This document shows, in pieces, positions 46,384 through 59,300 of a stretch of DNA of 64,000 nt; the stretch's first letter is position 1; every line of letters starts with the position of its first letter. Source of the DNA: Dryomyza anilis. Its lineage: Eukaryota > Arthropoda > Insecta > Diptera > Dryomyzidae. The stretch lies in assembly GCA_951804985.1 (NCBI GenBank), contig OX638134.1, positions 78,161,679 to 78,225,678 on the forward strand, read 5' to 3'. The notes beneath the pieces are model-generated. The model did no database searches, was not told the DNA's origin, and saw only the letters and a program-made list of their open reading frames with translations. A program made the translations under genes and the position numbers.

Positions 46384-47760
46384 GTACCTATCAATTGAAA
46401 GAAAATCTTCACATGAAATTTTAGATTTAAAATAAATTAATTTTAGTCCTTAAAATGTTTTCAAAATGTATTCATGTATTAAAACAATTAATAAATATTA
46501 TTTTTATTAAAACAATAAAATAAACATGTAACAATTTTTCATTACAAAAATTTGAATTTTTCAAAAATGATTAGTTGTATCTATTTGTAGGACATTGTTA
46601 CTCTTAAATATCTTCACATTTAAGACAACGAATTCTTGTAATTTTAGGTTCAAAATTAAAAACTTTCAACAAAAGTTTGCACCTTCCTTAACTCTGCATT
46701 TCAATGAACATCAGACAAAGGCTGAAAAACATCAGCAGTACATATTGTACTGCTTTAGCTCTATAGGTAGCATGGCGTTCTGTCAGCTACACTTTAAATC
46801 TCTTTTGAAATTGAGTTTTTAATTGATTTTCGTTATGAATTTTTAGTGCTTTCGTAGAGTAGATGCTTTTGGGTGCTATGGGGCCAATGCAAAGTGGAAC
46901 TAGGTAAGGTAGAACAAATATAGGTAGGCTGAACTGTCGCTTTTCGATAACTGACATGAGAAAATAGTACTCAGCAATATTGTGTCTTTTGTGAATTTAT
47001 ATAAATTTGATTTTAAATAATTTTCAGTTGTATGCGAAGCCTTTACTAAGTACGACGTATATTTGACAAAGACTACAAGAGATAGTCAAATTTTTGATTT
47101 TTTGATATATTGTTAAAATTAAAATGTTCTTGAAATAGTAAATTTTTTTTAATAGGTTTTTATAAAGAAAAGTATCTTTAAATAAATTTTAAAACATATT
47201 TTATATCGGCATGACTAATAATTGAATATATTAAAATTTGCTACCTTTTTATAACACTTAATTAAAAAATCCATTTACACAAAATATATACGCTACACTT
47301 TCTGCCTCATAAATATTGGATTAACTAGCGTAATTCCTATAAAACTAAGTAAAATTCAGCCTTCAAATGAGCCGCACTTTGGCGCCTCTGAATTGCACCG
47401 CGGAGAGCCATTTCACAGGGTTCAAAACGTTTTAAAATAGTCACTCTGTGGTATTTGACAACTTTTTCGACTGCTTTAGAATGTTGTAGTTTTTAGTGTT
47501 GTTTTTTCGTGTACTCTTTTTTAGGGCAGTTTTTTCTTTTTTCTAACAACGTCACGCACACCAAAGGGACGCACGAACTAAACGCAAATCCGCATTAAAT
47601 AAAAAAACATGAAGGAAGACACTAAATGCTGAAACCTTTTTGTGGTTATTGGGGGCCAAATAATGTTTTTTGTTCCTTATCCATTATGAATATCGGATGA
47701 CTAAAGAACAAAAAAAAAAACTGCTCTTAAATAAAGTAATATGCATAAATATAAAATTGA
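46384..47760. other. Unique DNA, no gene supported
   Basis: Single-copy-looking. 47370-47590 is G+C-richer. A 75-codon plus-strand open frame at 46595 has no motif. Nothing recognised. Confidence 0.3.
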
Positions 47761-49470
47761 ATTATAAATGCCAAAATGAAAATCGTAATTTTATTTTAAG
47801 TAAAATTTTTAGCGAATTTTGTAATTTTAAGTTATATTTTTATATTTGATTGTAAAGTGTAATTTTAAGTGAAAAATGTATTTTTGAATAAAAATTGTTT
47901 TTGAGAGATAATTTGATTTTTGAGTGAAAATTATAGTTTGGAATAAAAATTGCAATTTTGAGTGAAACTTATATTGGAATGAAAATTATATTTTTGAATG
48001 TAATTTATGATTTATATCAAAAATTAGAATTTTTAGTGAAAATGATAATTTTATGTGAAACTTATAATTGAGTGAAAATTATATTTTGACTGAAAATTAT
48101 AGTGTTGAGGGAGAAATATAATTTTGAGTGAAAATTATAATTTTGAATGAACATTTTCGTTTTAAGTGAAAATTATAATTTTGAGTTAAAATTAATTTTT
48201 AGTGCAAATTATAATTTTGAGTGCAAACATAATATTGAGTGAAAATTCTAATTTTGAGTTAAAAATTCTAATTTTGAGTTAAAATTATAATTTTGAGTGA
48301 AATTTATAATTGAATGAAAATTATATTTTTTAGTGTAATTTATACCAATAATTAGATTTTTGAGTGAATTTTGTGGGAAACTTATAATTGAGTGAAAATT
48401 TAATTTTTAGTGAAAATTATAGTTTTGAGTGAGAATTATAATTTTGAATGAAAATTTATATTTTGAGTGAAAATTATAATTTTGAGTTAAAATTATAAAT
48501 ATGAGTTCAAATTATGATTTCGAGTGAAAATTTGAAAATTTTAAATTTGAGTGAAAATTATAATTTTTAGTAAACATCATAATTTGTAGTGTACATTAAA
48601 ATTTTGAGTGAAAATTATAATTTTGAGTGAAAAGTATAATTTTGAGTGAAAATTATAATTTTGAGTGAAAATTATAATTTTGAGTGAAAATTATAATTTT
48701 AGGTGAAAATTATAATTTTGGGTGAAAATTATAATTTTGAGTGAAAATTATAATTTTGAGTGAAAATTATAATTTTGAGTAAAAATTATAATTTTGAGTG
48801 AAAATTATAACTTTGAGTGAAAATTATAATTTTGAGTGAACATTATAATTTTGAGTGAAAATTATAATTTTGAGTAAAAATTATAATTTTGAGTGAAAAT
48901 TATAATTTTGAGTGAAAATTATAATTTTGAGTGAAAATTATAATTTTTAGTGTAAATTATAATTTGAGTGAAAATTGTAATTTTGAGTGAAAATTATAAT
49001 TTTGATTTAATATTTGAATTTTAAGTAAAAATTTTGAGTGAAAAATTTGAAGTGACTGTATAAATTTTAAGTGTTTTGAGTGAAACTTAGAATTTTGAGT
49101 GAAAATTTTAATTTTGATTTTAAAATTGTATTTTTGAATGAATTGTATTTTTTGTGATTTTGAGTGTAAATGTTAATTTTAGTGGGTATTTTATTTTTGG
49201 ATGATAATTATATTTCTGAGTATAATTTTGAATTGACCGTTTAGAGGAAATTGTACATTGAGTGAAAATTGTAATTTCTTAGTGTTAATTGTATTTATGA
49301 GTGAAAATGATACTTTGAATGAGTATTTTATTTTTAAGTGAAAATAATAATTTGCAGTAAAAACAATACTGAGTGAAAATTATATATGGTGAATAGAAAT
49401 TGTAATCATGAATTAAAATTGTAATTTTGAGTGAATAATGGAATTTAAGCAAAAATTAAATGTTTAAGTA
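47760..49470. repeat. 19-bp minisatellite, TTTTGAGTGAAAATTATAA variant
   Basis: About 90 units by span. The core at 48600-48960 is nearly uniform TTTTGAGTGAAAATTATAA, and both flanks are strongly diverged. Same skeleton as the other 19-bp arrays, with GAG in the variable triplet and TATAA at the end. Confidence 0.93.
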
Positions 49471-49910
49471 AGCATTTAAATTTATACATTTTAAAGTTTA
49501 CAGCCTTAGTTCAAAAATTGAAAATATATGTATTTCGAATTAAATTGAGTTTAAAGATTTGTACATAATTCAGGAGTAAACCCTTAAATTTCATCAAGCA
49601 TTTAAATAATTTTTTATTTTACTTCAAAAAACCAAAATGTAACTTCGATATACTTTTTTTTTGAAATTTGTAATTTTGAGTAAAATTTTGAATTATATTG
49701 AATATTTGGATAAAAAATTGAATTTTGAGTGAAAGTATAAATTTTGTGTGAAAATTTGAATTTTTAGTGAACATTTTAATTTTAGCGTACATTTTAATTT
49801 TGATTGAAAAATATAATTTTGAATTAAAATTTTTATTTTTGATTAAAAATTTTAAATTTAAGTGAACATTTGAATTTTGAGTGCGAATTTGAATGACAAA
49901 TATTTTTAAG
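49471..49910. repeat. A+T-rich DNA with degenerate 19-bp units
   Basis: 49471-49670 is A+T-rich and non-tandem. 49670-49910 has diverged units of the TTTTGAGTGAAAATTTGAA type, an outlying fragment of the array family. Confidence 0.6.
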
Positions 49911-51570
49911 AGTCACTGTAAGATATGCCTAAATATTTTGTACTACAAATTTCGATGCATGTGCTGCCATGCCTAGTCATAATGTTGAGGATGATTATTA
50001 CGATTTTACGATGATGTTGATATTACTCAAATTTCTGATATGTTGTTTTGAGCTTCTCATTCAGACTCTGCTTATTTAGGCACTATTTACAACATTTCGC
50101 AGCACGTGCTCTAAGTAGACAGCCACGCAGCCATTACTAAGTCCAACAGCATTGAGCAGCAACATTCGATACCAACAACAGCAAAAAAGACACGTGGCTT
50201 TAGTCTGTCAAAATACCTACAGCCTAAACTAAAGTCTGCTTTTAGCAGTTCATAAAATAAGCGGGGCTTTTTTAGCTTTTTTGCTTTTCTTTTACTCTAT
50301 AACTTTAAAACTTCACTTTTCTGCTACGTCTTCCTCTTTTTTTATACCTCATCTGCATCTCTTTTGTTACTTTTTACCTTTTGGCGACAACATTTTCCAT
50401 CTAAACTAAAGTTTAAAATTTAAAACTTTATTTTTTTGTTGTTTTGTATTTAGTTTTGCTTTTGTTGTGTTTGTTTTTTACTCTTTTTTGTTGTTGTTAT
50501 ATTTCAACTTGTTGTTGTTGCTATGTAAAAAAACCTCTTTTAGACACTTGTCGTGCTGTTAAAACACCTGCCAACCTGCGGGCCTCAACATGTCTTCGGG
50601 TCGTTTGTTCATTTCTCACATGGTTTTGGGCGGGTTTATTTGGTGGCCAACAAAATGTACTTGTACTTGTTGTTGTTTTATATAATATTATTGTTGTTGT
50701 TTTGTGGTTTCATTTAGAGGCCGCTTCTCTGCTTTTGGTTGCCTTCCGTGACTGCCAAAGCTTTAAGCTTGCCAAGTGCCTTCGGCCTTTTTGTAGTTTG
50801 GATGGGGGGGGGGGCAACAAATTTGAGCCCGCATAATTTTAGGCTCAGCTGATAATGTGCGTGAAAAGTGAAAATTAATAAGCTGTGAAGCTTCATTATA
50901 AATAGCGTAATAATATGGTGGGATTATAATGAGAATAAAGGCTACATGCTGGTTCTCTTAGATGCTTTTGTAGTTTGCACGAAAAAGGTTACCTTGGTTG
51001 CTATATGTAGATGGTAAATGTGCGGCATGCTTTGCCAAAGTGGTAAGACTTATTAATAGTTTTTGCTTTGAAATACCAACACCTCAATTAGTAATGTGTG
51101 TAATAAGTAGAAGTAGTTTTTCATGTTCATTGGATTAAGCATTTTTAATAAGGAATTCTCAAGTTCAATTCATTTTGATGATGGCTTAGATATAAAAAAA
51201 ACATGATTCTAAATTTTTCTTCGATTAGATTCTTAGTTTTATTAATTCTATAAATTTGTCAGTGAATTTTGAAATATTTACGTAATTCCCTATTCTAAAA
51301 TTATTTAGATTTAAAGATTTAGTAAAAAAATCTATTTTGTGCAAAATTTTTAGTTTTAAATAAAATATCTGAATTTTGAACAAAAATGTTTTATTTAGTA
51401 AAATATGCCTTTAGTATTTTTTTTTTTTCTAAATATTAATGTTATGTGAAAATGTGAAATTATAAATATTTTATTTTTAGGGAAAAATAAACTCAATTTT
51501 TAGTGAGATTTTTTTTTTTAAATAGTAACGCCATTGACTCTCGAGAGACTCTCTGTCTCTCTACCGTGGT
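49911..51570. other. Unique DNA with TTG/GTT-rich and G+C-rich patches; no gene supported
   Basis: 50440-50840 is rich in GTT/TTG repeats and in G+C and yields a 130-residue Leu/Cys/Val-rich open frame without an ATG start or domain. The opposite strand (CAA-rich) resembles an insect leader, so a minus-strand transcript is possible but not shown. An 11-base G run (GGGGGGGGGGG) lies at about 50804-50814. The rest is A+T-rich. Confidence 0.35.
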
Positions 51571-53310
51571 ACAGAAAAAAAATTTGAGTGAAAATTTGAA
51601 TTTTAAGTGCGAATTTGAATTTTGAGTGCAAATTGAAATTATAATTTTTGGTGAACATGTTAATTTTGAGTGAAAATTTTACTTATAGGTAAAAATTTGA
51701 ATTTTGAGTGAATATTTGAAATTAGAATGAAAATTGTAATTTTTGGTGAATATTTAAATTTTGAGTGAACATTTTAATATATATTGAAAATTTGAAGTAT
51801 GAGTAAAAATTTGAATTTTGAGTGAAAATTTGATTTTGAGTGAAAAATTTGAATTTTGAACATTTTAATTTAGAGTGAAAATTTGAATTTTGAGTGAACA
51901 TTTAAATTTTGAGTGAAAATTTAAATTTTGAGTTGAAATGTATTTTGAGTTTATATTTAAATTTGAGTGAAAAATTTTAATTTTGAGTGAAAATTTGAAT
52001 TTTTGAAATTTGAATGAAAATAATAATATTTGGTGAACATGTTAATTTTGAGTGAACATTTTAATTATGAGTAAAAATTTGAATTTTGAGTGAATATTTG
52101 AAATTAGAATGAAAATTTGTAATTTTTGGTGAATACTTAAATTTTGAGTGAACATTTTAATATATATAAAAATTTGAATTTTGAGTTAAAATTTGAATTT
52201 TGAGTGAAAAATTGAATTTTGAGTGAAAAATTAAATTTTGAGCGAAAAGTTGAATTTTGAGTGAAAATTTAAATTTTGAGTTAAAATTTAAATTTTGAGT
52301 GAAAATTTAAATTTTGAGTGAATTTGAGTTATAAATTTGAATTTTGAGTGAATATTGAATTTTTGGTGGAAATTTGAATTTTGATTGAAAATTTGAATTT
52401 TGAGTGAACATTTAAATTTTAAGTGGAAATTTATTTTGAGTGAAAATTTGAATTTGAGTTATAAATTTGAATTTTGAGTGAATATTGAATTTTTGGTGGA
52501 AATTTGAATTTTGATTGAAAATTTGGATTTTGATTGAAAATTTGAATTTTAAGTGAAAATTTGAAATTTGAGTGAAAATTTAAATTTTGAGTGAACATTT
52601 AAATTTTGAGTGAAAATTTAAATTTTGAGTGAAAATTTAAATTTTGAATGAAAATTTAAAATTTGAGTGAAAATTTAAATTTTGAGTGAATATTTAAATT
52701 TTTAATGGACATTTATTTTGAGTGAAAATTTGAATTTAAGTTATAAATTTGAATTTTGAGTGAATATTTGAATTTTTGGTGGAAATTTGAATTTTGATTG
52801 AAAATGTGAATTTTGATTGAAAATTTGAATTTTAAGTGAAAATTTGAATTTGGAGTGAAAATTTTGAATGAAAATTTATTTTAAGTGAAAATTTGAATTT
52901 GAGTGAAAAATTTGAATTTTTAACATTTTAGTTTTGTGTGAAAATTCGATTTTTGAGTGAAAATTTAAATTTTGAGAGAAAATTTATTTTGAGTGAAAAT
53001 TTATTTTGAGTGAAAATTATTTTGAGTGAAAATTTATTTTGAGTGAAAATTTGAATTTGAATGAAAAATTTGAATTTTGAGTGAAAATTTAAATTTTGAG
53101 AGAAAATTTATTTTGAGTGAAAATTTATTTGAGTGAAAATTATTTTGAGTGAAAATTTATTTTGAGTGAAAATTTGTATTTGAATGAAAAATTTGAATTT
53201 TGAGTGAAAATTTCAATTTTTTATGAACATTTTTATTATTAATGACAGTTGAATTAAGAGTGAAAATTTGAATTTTTAGTGAATTTTGAATTTTGAGTGA
53301 CAATTTTGAT
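51571..53310. repeat. 19-bp minisatellite, TTTTGAGTGAAAATTTGAA variant
   Basis: About 90 units by span, with more length variation than the others (units shortened to GAAAATTTATTTTGAGT, 17 bp, near 52980-53160). A block with GAATTTGAGTTATAAATTTG and GAATTTTTGGTGGAAATTTG recurs near 52325, 52450 and 52735. That indicates higher-order duplication of about 120-290 bp. Confidence 0.93.
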
Positions 53311-54400
53311 TTTTAAATTTATTTTTTCGTCATAATTTTTATTGTAAATGAATATTTTAATTAAAAATGAATATTTTCAATAAATAATAAAGTAAAAATG
53401 TAAATTTTAGTTAAAATTTAAAATCTGAAAGTCAAATTTTGTTACAATTTTAACAAACATTTTGCAAAATATTCCCTCGCACATTTTGGGCTCGGCCGTG
53501 CGTGCAATGAATACTTTTAGGTATTTTATTTAAATTGCTACTTATATTAAGTTTCATTTGTTGTATTTATAGCTATGCCATCATGCCGTTCAAAGTACCA
53601 GGTCAACTTTGAGTGGTTGTGTGTCAAGTAAAAACGACATACAGCACAAACTACTGCTGCTCATTAAAATGTATCGATTACTACATAGTCCAGTGTCCTG
53701 CGTCCTGTGTGCTCTGTCTCGATGTACTGCGGTTTGCGTTTCTATTTGTAATAATAATAATAATAGAAATAATATAAATACATTTATTAACAAAATCAAC
53801 ATAATCACAAAGACGTTGATGAAAGAATTCCTCAAGACAGTCTTCGTTTGTCTTAATCTTTGTGTGAATGTTGAATGTTGCTACAGATAGTTAACAGTAC
53901 ATGTGTGTCTGTCTTCTGGCCGTCTGTCTGTCTGCCTGTGTGCGTGCGTGATCACGTAAATGAAATCACGTACGCCTGCGGCCAACTTATTCGGCAGCAT
54001 AAATTATAGCCAAACATTTGTGTGTTTCTTGGGGGGGGGTTAACTTCATTCAAGTGTTGGTTCTTGATATTGATGCTGTTGTTCTTGTTGTCGTCGTCAG
54101 CAATTGCTGTTGTTATTGTTGTTGGCAACTACAGCAACCAACATGTGTTAAACACGTGCTGTGCGATGTCAGGGCGTTAATGAAAATCGTCTGTAATCTG
54201 ATGCGGCGCAGCAACTTTAAGATGATGCAGCGAGAAACAAAAACTTAAACAGACTTTTGCAAAATTATACAAAAATCCGTTTTTCTGGAAGAGGCTCTAT
54301 GAGCAGAAATTTAGTGAGTATCAAAGATTATTCCAATTTTAATATTTCTCAGAAATGAAAATTATTTTTATTATTTATTTAAAAAAAAAAAAAATAATTA
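53311..54400. other. Unique DNA with microsatellites; no gene supported
   Basis: 53480-54260 is single-copy-looking and G+C-richer, with an AAT run (53747-53762), a GTCTGTCTGTCTGCCTGTGT stretch near 53920, and a G run at 54032. Overlapping open frames of 76-93 codons on both strands lack motifs. Confidence 0.3.
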
Positions 54401-55170
54401 ATGTGGACTCAAATTTTAAATTTTTACTCAAAAATCTAATTTTCTCTCTAAATTCAAACTTTCTATATGTTATTTTTTTTACTAAAAATACAAAATTGCA
54501 CATAAAATTAAAATTTTCAATAAAAAATAAATATTTATTCAATTAAAATTTCACTTAAAAATAAAATTTTCACTAAATTTTAAAACTGAAAATTAAAATT
54601 TTCACTCAATTTGCACGCAAAATATAAATTTTTATCAAAATCTATTTTCTAATTAAAATTTCCACTGAAAATTTAAATATTTAACTAAAATTACTCAAAA
54701 ATTAAATTTTCACTCAAAATTAAATTTTCACTCAAAATTAAAAATTTAACTCAAATTTTATTTTTTCACAAATTCTATAACTCAGAATTAAAATTTGCAC
54801 TCAAAATGAAAATTTTAACACAAAATTAAATTTTCACCCCACATCTAAATTTTCACTCAAAATTTAAATTTTCACTCAAAATTTAAATTTTCACTCAAAA
54901 TTTAAATTTTCACTCAAAATTTAAATTTTCACTCAAAATTTAAATTTTCACTCAAAATTTAAATTTTCACTCAAAATTTAAATTTTCACTCAAAATTTAA
55001 TTGTTCACTCAAAATTTAAATTTTCACTCAAAATTTAAATTTTTACTCAAAATTTAAATTTTCACTCAAAATTTAAATGTTCACTCAAAATTTAAATTTC
55101 CAATAAAAAATTTAAATTTTCACTCACAATTTAAATTTTCACTCAAAATTTAAATTTTCACTCACAATTT
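54400..55170. repeat. 19-bp minisatellite, inverted (ATTTTCACTCAAAATTTAA)n
   Basis: Homogeneous from about 54840 to 55170 with unit ATTTTCACTCAAAATTTAA, degenerate before that. This is the reverse complement of the TTTTGAGTGAAAAT-type units at 51571-53310, about 1.1-1.5 kb away, so the two arrays form a second opposed pair. Confidence 0.93.
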
Positions 55171-55660
55171 AAATTTGTTTATAATGTTTATAATAATTCT
55201 CATTAAACAAAATCATTTTAATAATATTCCTTGAAATATTCCTGAATGTTCTAAAAACTAAATTGTTCTCGAAAAACACAATGTTGACCAAAATAAAAAA
55301 ATCAAACTGCTGACCATGACAATAAAAATGTTAACGCATGTCAAACACGGCTTTAATGTGAAACAAACAACAAATTCATATGCAAGAAAAATATACTGTC
55401 AGACCATTTAAAGGATTAGCTGTGCGAGACAAACACAAGCAGCGTCACAAAGTCAAAGTCCTGTGAAACTGTGCAATGTGAGCAGAACAAAACTGTCAAA
55501 AAATGCAGACAGGCATTAAACAAATGCGGGAGTGAGAAAAAAAAGAATAGAAATCCACAACAATAAAGGTAAAAACTGCCAAAGCAGCCGGAGTCAAGGA
55601 TCAAACCGACCACATTTACGGAGTAGCAAAGCGCCTAATGTAAAGAGCATCATAATAATA
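55171..55660. other. Unique A+T-rich DNA
   Basis: Single-copy-looking, purine-rich on the plus strand from about 55380. Short frames only. It leads into the GAGA-containing region. Confidence 0.3.
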
Positions 55661-55940
55661 AAAATTCTCTTTTTTGCTAACGAGAGAGAGAGAGAAAGAG
55701 TGAACAAAAAGTGAAAGAGCGAAAGCTCTGCTGCATGTTTTCCGAATTGTTTTCGGAGTCTTGCAGGAGGCGCGTGCGACAGAGCTTTTCATTCACGAAT
55801 TTAATGCTGGCAGCGTTTGTGCGCTGACAGGCTTCGGCTGTGCGCGACTATAGGCGAAGTGCTTCGTCAAAAAACAGGCAGTGCGTTGTTGAAGCTCCTG
55901 GCGAACGGATGTGAGAGACAGATCAGCGGATTTCATTTTA
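55661..55940 (+). promoter_or_regulatory. GAGA-repeat and hairpin-containing G+C-rich region
   Basis: A G+C-rich island in very A+T-rich surroundings. It contains GAGAGAGAGAGAGAAAGAG (about 55682-55700), a good match to GAGA-factor sites. A nested hairpin follows: outer arms GAAAGCTCTGCTGCATG (55721-55737) against CGTGCGACAGAGCTTTTC (about 55773-55790), inner TCCGAA/TTCGGA (55741-55757). Island composition and GAGA sites suggest a promoter or 5'UTR, but no start codon, splice donor or coding exon could be tied to it. The strand is a guess. Confidence 0.3.
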
Positions 55941-56400
55941 AATAAATTAAAGAAAATGCTACATTAAAATGTTTTGGGAAAATAACAATATCAACTGTCA
56001 CAAAGTCGCGATTTAAATATTGAAAAAATATATTTTTCCGAAATTAACAAATGCAAAATGACTGCATAATTTCAAAAATTCCTATTAAAAAAAGAATTAT
56101 TTACAGACAATATAACAAACGTTGTAAGTTGAATATAAAAAATAAAATGTTCAAAAATTAATATGAAAAATTAGTTTGTAAAAACTGTGCAATTAAATTG
56201 ACAGTTGCAACAAAAGAATAGTTTAAAAAAGTTTAAAAATTAAAATAAAAAAGTTTTACTATCAAACAAAAGTAAAACTAAGAAACAAAAGAAATTAAAT
56301 TATTAAACTGTACAAAATTTAAAACAAATTTTAAAATTTAAGTAAAATTATAAAATTTAAAAATTGAACAAAACAATTAAAAAGTGAAAATAAAAATAAT
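55941..56400. other. A+T-rich DNA
   Basis: A+T-rich, increasingly dominated by AAAATTAAAA-type sequence towards the next array. Nothing recognised. Confidence 0.4.
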
Positions 56401-57560
56401 AAATAATATAAAATTCCATAAAAAGAAATAAAAAATTATGAAAAGATATGGAAAATGGTAAAAAATTATATAAAATGAAAATTATTATAAAATATTAAAA
56501 AATAATAAAAAAAAAATTAAAAATTTTGAAAAATCATAAAAAATTATAAGTAATTTATAAAATAATAAAAAATTATAAAAAAAAATATAAAAAAAAATTA
56601 TAAATAAAATGAAAAATATAAAAAATAAAAAAAATATGTAAAAAATATCTAAAAATTATAAAAGTTTATAAAATATTATACAAAATTTTTTAAAAAATTA
56701 TAAAAACTTAAAGAATTTTATAAAATTATAAAAAATTATAAAAATTTATAAAAAATTATAAAAATTATAAAAAATTATAAAAAATTGTAAAAAATTATAA
56801 AAAATTATAAAAAATTATAAAAAATTATAAAAAATTATAAAAAATTATAAAAAATTATAAAAAATTATAAAAAATTATAAAAAATTATAAAAAATTATAA
56901 AAAATTATAAAATATTATAAAAAATTATAAAAAAATTATAAAAAATTATAAAAAATTATAAAAAATTATAAAAAATTATAAAAAATTATAAAAAATTATA
57001 AAAAAATATAAAAAAATTATGAACATTTATAAAAAATTATAAAAAATTATAAAAAAAATTAAAAAAAATATAAAAAATTATAAAAAATTATAAAAAATTA
57101 TAAAAAATTATAAAAAATTATAAAAATTATAAAAAATTATAAAAAATTATAAAAAATTATAAAAAATTATAAAAAATTATAAAAAATTATAAAAAATTAT
57201 AAAAAATTATAAAAAATTATAAAAAATTATAAAAAATTATAAAAAATTATAAAAAATTATAAAAAATTATAAAAAATTATAAAAAATTATAAAAAATTAT
57301 AAAAAATTATAAAAAATTATAAAAAATTATAAAAAATTATAAAAAATATATAAAAAATTATAAAAAAATTATAAAAAAATTATAAAAAATTATAAAAAAT
57401 TATAAAAAATGTAAAAAATTATAAAAAATTATAAAAAATAATAAAAAATATATACAATTATAAAATTTATTTAAAATTAAAAAAAAAATTAAATAAATAA
57501 AAATACAAAATTTATAAAAAATAATAAAAAATAAATTACAAAAATATAAAAAAAGTTATA
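56400..57560. repeat. 10-bp phased A-tract array (AAAAATTATA)n
   Basis: Units of AAAAATTATA, nearly perfect at 56740-57000 and 57060-57350, with occasional 9- or 11-bp units and degenerate flanks. About 75-100 copies by span. The A-tracts recur almost exactly once per helical turn, the arrangement known to give strong intrinsic DNA curvature. No coding. Confidence 0.95.
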
Positions 57561-58554
57561 AAAATATAGAAAATTGAAAAAAACAAGTTTAATATTAATT
57601 GTTTGTATTAAAGTATAAAAATAGGTAATTTTTAATTTAGTAAAAAAATAAAATTCAAAACACCACAAAGAAACCACATCGTCGTGCATAACGTGCTCAA
57701 CACCAAAAATGGGTTAATTGACTGTCGTCTAAATTTGAATCCCACGCACTGTATGTTGTATATTTGTGAAAGTAAAACGCAATTATTGCGACTACACAAG
57801 CGGTAAAACACCAACCACAACCCCTTCCACAGTACCACAATACGAATAACAAAAAAAATTCTTTTCAAAGTTAAGCCGCCCCTTTTGTGAATCGTGTAAC
57901 TCAGTGACTGACTAACACAACTCAATGCATGACTAACTCGCCGTAAAGTGAGGCCAAACAAATATAAATGAAAAAATCAATGTAATGCCGAGCAACAACG
58001 CAGTGACGACTACAACAAGTGCAAGTGTTTAAGTGTGTTTGCATGTTGTAGCGCTCTAAAGTTGCTCAAAACATAATAAAAATAATAAAAAAAAGAAACA
58101 AAATCTAATATAATAAAACACTGCACCAACAAGTATAAAATAAACAGCAAAGCAGCCACCTTTCTCGCACAAAGTACCCTCAAAAAGTGTTGCATATTTT
58201 TGCGCATTTTTAATAATACAAAATACTACACTGTGCAGCTCACACTCTACAATTTACAACCTACAAACGATGTAAACTAAAAAAAAGAGTTTTGTAAAAG
58301 GTCAAGGCAACTAACCAACTACTATAAAAGTTAATGTGTGTCAATTAAAATTATACAAAACTTGGCGCAACTTTTAGTAGCAACATTTAGTAACAATTTT
58401 TAGTGGCTACAACAAAGTTTATATTGCCAGCTGTCAAGTGTAGCGTACTGAAATTAGTACACAACGGTTAAGTGGAATTTGCTGCAGCTGCTTTTATTGA
58501 CATTCATTGAAAATCATTGGCGGAATTTTTAGCATTTTCATAACAGATGCAAAT
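57561..58554 (+). promoter_or_regulatory. Candidate promoter/5'UTR exon with splice donor
   Basis: Single-copy-looking, CAA/ACA-rich plus strand like insect leaders. A TATAAAAG box lies at 58323-58330. About 225 bp later ACAGATGCAAAT is followed by GTAAGTATT, a near-consensus donor (GT at 58555). If used, translation could start at the ATG at 58547 two codons before the junction, or the exon could be purely leader. No partner exon was found before the window ends. Confidence 0.3.
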
Positions 58555-59300
58555 GTAAGTATTATTTTTTTTTGATCTGTGAATTTTCAAATATTATGCA
58601 AATTTTTGCATTATTGTTGTTGGTTGCTTTGAAAGTGAAAATACGGAAAATATAAATTTTATTGCTAGCTGCCGCTAGAGTTTTATTGATTTTTAACTTG
58701 GCCACACATGACGTATGAGTGACAGTCATTTTGAAGTTTCAAGGCAAAAGCGTTGTTTAAGGTTTTAAAAATGTATTATATGGCACATTTAATAGTATTT
58801 AGATTACTTTTTTTTATTTTTTTTTATTTTATAAAAAAAAAAAAATTCTCAATTTTTTAATTTTTTTTTTTTTTGTTTTATTAATGTTTAGTTAAAATAT
58901 TTATTTTATTTTTCATTTAAAATAAAAAACAGAAAAATATACAAATATTTTTTATGAAATCTATAATAGTTTTAACCTTCAGCCGGTATCATACCGACAA
59001 AAAGCAATGAATAAAAATTAATTGTTGTTTTAATATTTTATATTTTAATTAATTATTGTTAAGAATACTTGAATTTATAAATACCATCTTTTTTTGAGTT
59101 TATAAGTTGCTCTGTCCATTTGCTACATGTGGCCAAAGTAAGAAAAACGTCAAAAATACCCATGATAAGCGCACGTCTTGTATCGTTCTAATAATCACTA
59201 TTGCTACAGCTTCTTGCAATATATCATTGAAATTTTAATACAATCGCTAGCTAATAACCGATTAAATAAGTGTGCACACAAAAAAATAATAGCTTGGCGT
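58555..59300. other. A+T-rich DNA, possible intron
   Basis: Poly(T) and poly(A) runs at 58800-58875, otherwise non-tandem. No exon or element recognised. Confidence 0.35.

Noticed and set aside
50444..50836. 130-residue Leu/Cys/Val-rich open frame
   Set aside because: Lacks an ATG start, is generated largely by TTG/GTT repeats, and has no domain.
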